From: Geminicoccaceae bacterium
GTDB lineage: Bacteria > Pseudomonadota > Alphaproteobacteria > Geminicoccales > Geminicoccaceae
Reading direction: 5' to 3'
DNA: 64,000 bases
NCBI GenBank assembly: GCA_028279345.1
Contig: JANQNY010000076.1
Span: forward strand, 1 to 64,000
The notes under the pieces are model-generated. The model saw only the letters and a program-made list of their open reading frames with translations, did not search any database and was not told the origin of the DNA. Positions 62,892-64,000 of the stretch are shown one piece after another. Numbering within the stretch: position 1 is the stretch's first letter; every line of letters starts with the position of its first letter. The translations under genes and the position numbers were made by a program.

Positions 62892-64000
62892 ATGGCAATC
62901 GAACCGAATGACGACCGCGGCGCCAAGCGGCGGTTGCGCCTGGGCATGGTCGGTGGCGGTCAGGGCGCCTTCATCGGTGCCGTGCATCGGATCGCGGCGC
63001 GGCTCGACGACCGCTACGAGCTGGTCGCCGGCTGCTTCGCATCGGACCCGGAGCGCGCCCGTGCGAGCGCCGCGGAGCTGCACGTGCCGCCGGAGCGCGC
63101 CTATGGCGACTTCTACGAGATGGCGCAGGCCGAGGCGGCGCGCGACGACGGCATCGACGTGGTCTCGATCGTCACCCCCAATCATCTCCACTTCGCCGTC
63201 GCCAAGGTGTTCCTCGAAGCGGGTATCCACGTCATTTGCGACAAGCCGCTGACGACCTCGCTCGAAGATGCGGAGACCCTTGCCGCTCTGGTCCGCTCGA
63301 GCGGCAAGCTGTTCGTGCTCACGCACAATTACACGGGCTACCCCCTCGTCCGGCACGCGCGCGCGATGGTCGGTGCAGGCGAGCTGGGTCGGGTCCGCGT
63401 GGTGCAGATCGAGTATCCGCAGGACTGGCTCACCACGCGGCTGGAGGCGACTGGCCAGAAGCAGGCCGAATGGCGCACCGATCCGACCCGCTCCGGTCCG
63501 GTCGGCTGTCTCGGCGACATCGGCACGCACGCCTTCAACCTCATGCGCTTCGTGACGGGCCTCCGGGTCGAGCAGGTGCTGGCAGAACTCACCACCTTCG
63601 TCGACGGTCGCCTCCTCGACGACGACGCTCAGATACTCATGCGTTTCGAAGGTGGCGCCCGGGGCATGCTCTGGTCCTCTCAGGTGGCACCGGGCAACGA
63701 GAACGGCCTCCGGCTCCGTGTCTATGGCGACAAGGCCGGGCTCGACTGGGGACAGGAGGACCCGAACGTGCTGGTCGTCTCGTCGCTGGGCGAGCCGCCG
63801 CGACGTCTTACGCGTGGCGGGCCGGGGCTCGGGGATGAAGCTGCTCGGGTCACGCGCATCCCGCCGGGTCATCCCGAGGGCTATCTCGAAGGCTTCGCCA
63901 ATCTCTACGGCGACGCGGCCGAGCGCATCATCGCCACTGCCGAAGGCCGGACACCGGACCCGGCGACCGCGCTTCTGCCCACCGTCGACGACGGTGTCGA
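62892..64000 (+). CDS. Gfo/Idh/MocA-family oxidoreductase (3' end outside window)
   Basis: Starts at ATG 62892, 5 bp after the isomerase-like gene, and remains open to the window end, giving at least 369 residues. The N-terminal Rossmann motif is LRLGMVGGGQGAFIGAVHR, the EKP-like element reads VICDKPLTTS, and the catalytic region is GPVGCLGDIGTHAFNLMRFV with the expected Asp and His. It should be an NAD(P)-dependent sugar or inositol dehydrogenase working with the upstream isomerase. The family usually ends near 370-390 residues, so little is missing. Confidence 0.9.
   Translation, partial: MAIEPNDDRGAKRRLRLGMVGGGQGAFIGAVHRIAARLDDRYELVAGCFASDPERARASAAELHVPPERAYGDFYEMAQAEAARDDGIDVVSIVTPNHLHFAVAKVFLEAGIHVICDKPLTTSLEDAETLAALVRSSGKLFVLTHNYTGYPLVRHARAMVGAGELGRVRVVQIEYPQDWLTTRLEATGQKQAEWRTDPTRSGPVGCLGDIGTHAFNLMRFVTGLRVEQVLAELTTFVDGRLLDDDAQILMRFEGGARGMLWSSQVAPGNENGLRLRVYGDKAGLDWGQEDPNVLVVSSLGEPPRRLTRGGPGLGDEAARVTRIPPGHPEGYLEGFANLYGDAAERIIATAEGRTPDPATALLPTVDDGV

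Overview
The window looks like chromosomal DNA of a high-GC alphaproteobacterium, probably a Rhodospirillales- or Geminicoccales-type soil or water organism. This is inferred from the uniformly GC-rich coding, the many periplasmic-binding-protein transporters (TTT, TRAP, BMP/nucleoside, Leu-type, iron), the hopanoid genes, the hrcA-grpE pair and the ROSE-like leader before an Hsp20 gene. I see no rRNA, tRNA, CRISPR array, insertion sequence or phage gene. A few genes (about 13.7-14.4 kb and 41.4-42.3 kb) have clearly lower GC than the rest and look acquired.

Layout. 0-1.6 kb: end of an anti-sigma-like gene coupled to a lipoprotein subtilase. 1.6-4.7 kb: a tctCBA tricarboxylate transporter. 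4.8-9.0 kb: a lone Leu-type binding protein in operon with a receptor adenylate cyclase whose periplasmic domain carries an internal duplication. 9.0-13.6 kb: a minus-strand cluster of a zinc-site-less MDR dehydrogenase, an active-site-degenerate pterin synthase homologue, a GT4 glycosyltransferase and a methyltransferase, with a divergent MetE-like gene; it reads like an uncharacterised small-molecule pathway. 13.8 kb: a secreted DM9-repeat protein. 14.5-19.0 kb: a BMP-type nucleoside ABC importer, then a PPK2 polyphosphate kinase. 20.3-24.3 kb: a TPR lipoprotein and a polyprenyl glycosylphosphotransferase (exopolysaccharide). 24.6-31.5 kb: a trypsin-like secreted protease, secA, a DUF1330 protein, a large MscS channel and a heat-regulated Hsp20.

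31.7-40.7 kb: a PuuD/PuuA-type gamma-glutamyl pair with an MFS carrier, an RRM RNA-binding protein, hrcA-grpE, an outer-membrane barrel protein, argG and a ClpP-fold lipoprotein. 40.9-43.7 kb: an accessory patch with a decayed beta-propeller gene, a CPBP protease, an ASCH protein and a GNAT acetyltransferase. 43.8-50 kb: a CodA-like deaminase and a TetR-controlled RND efflux pair with a perfect palindromic operator. 50.2-54.7 kb: a TRAP transporter divergent from a hydroxyacid dehydrogenase and an RraA-like aldolase. 54.8 kb: an iron-binding protein. 56.2-61.7 kb: hopanoid synthesis (hpnD, shc/hpnF, hpnG, hpnH and an MlaC/HpnM-like protein). 61.8-64 kb: a sugar isomerase-like TIM barrel and a Gfo/Idh/MocA oxidoreductase that runs off the window.

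The most promising undescribed systems are the binding-protein/adenylate-cyclase pair (a possible TorT-TorS-like sensor with cAMP output) and the degenerate pterin-synthase/glycosyltransferase/methyltransferase/dehydrogenase cluster. Start codons were often moved inward from the longest open frame, using ribosome binding sites, signal peptides and gene overlaps.
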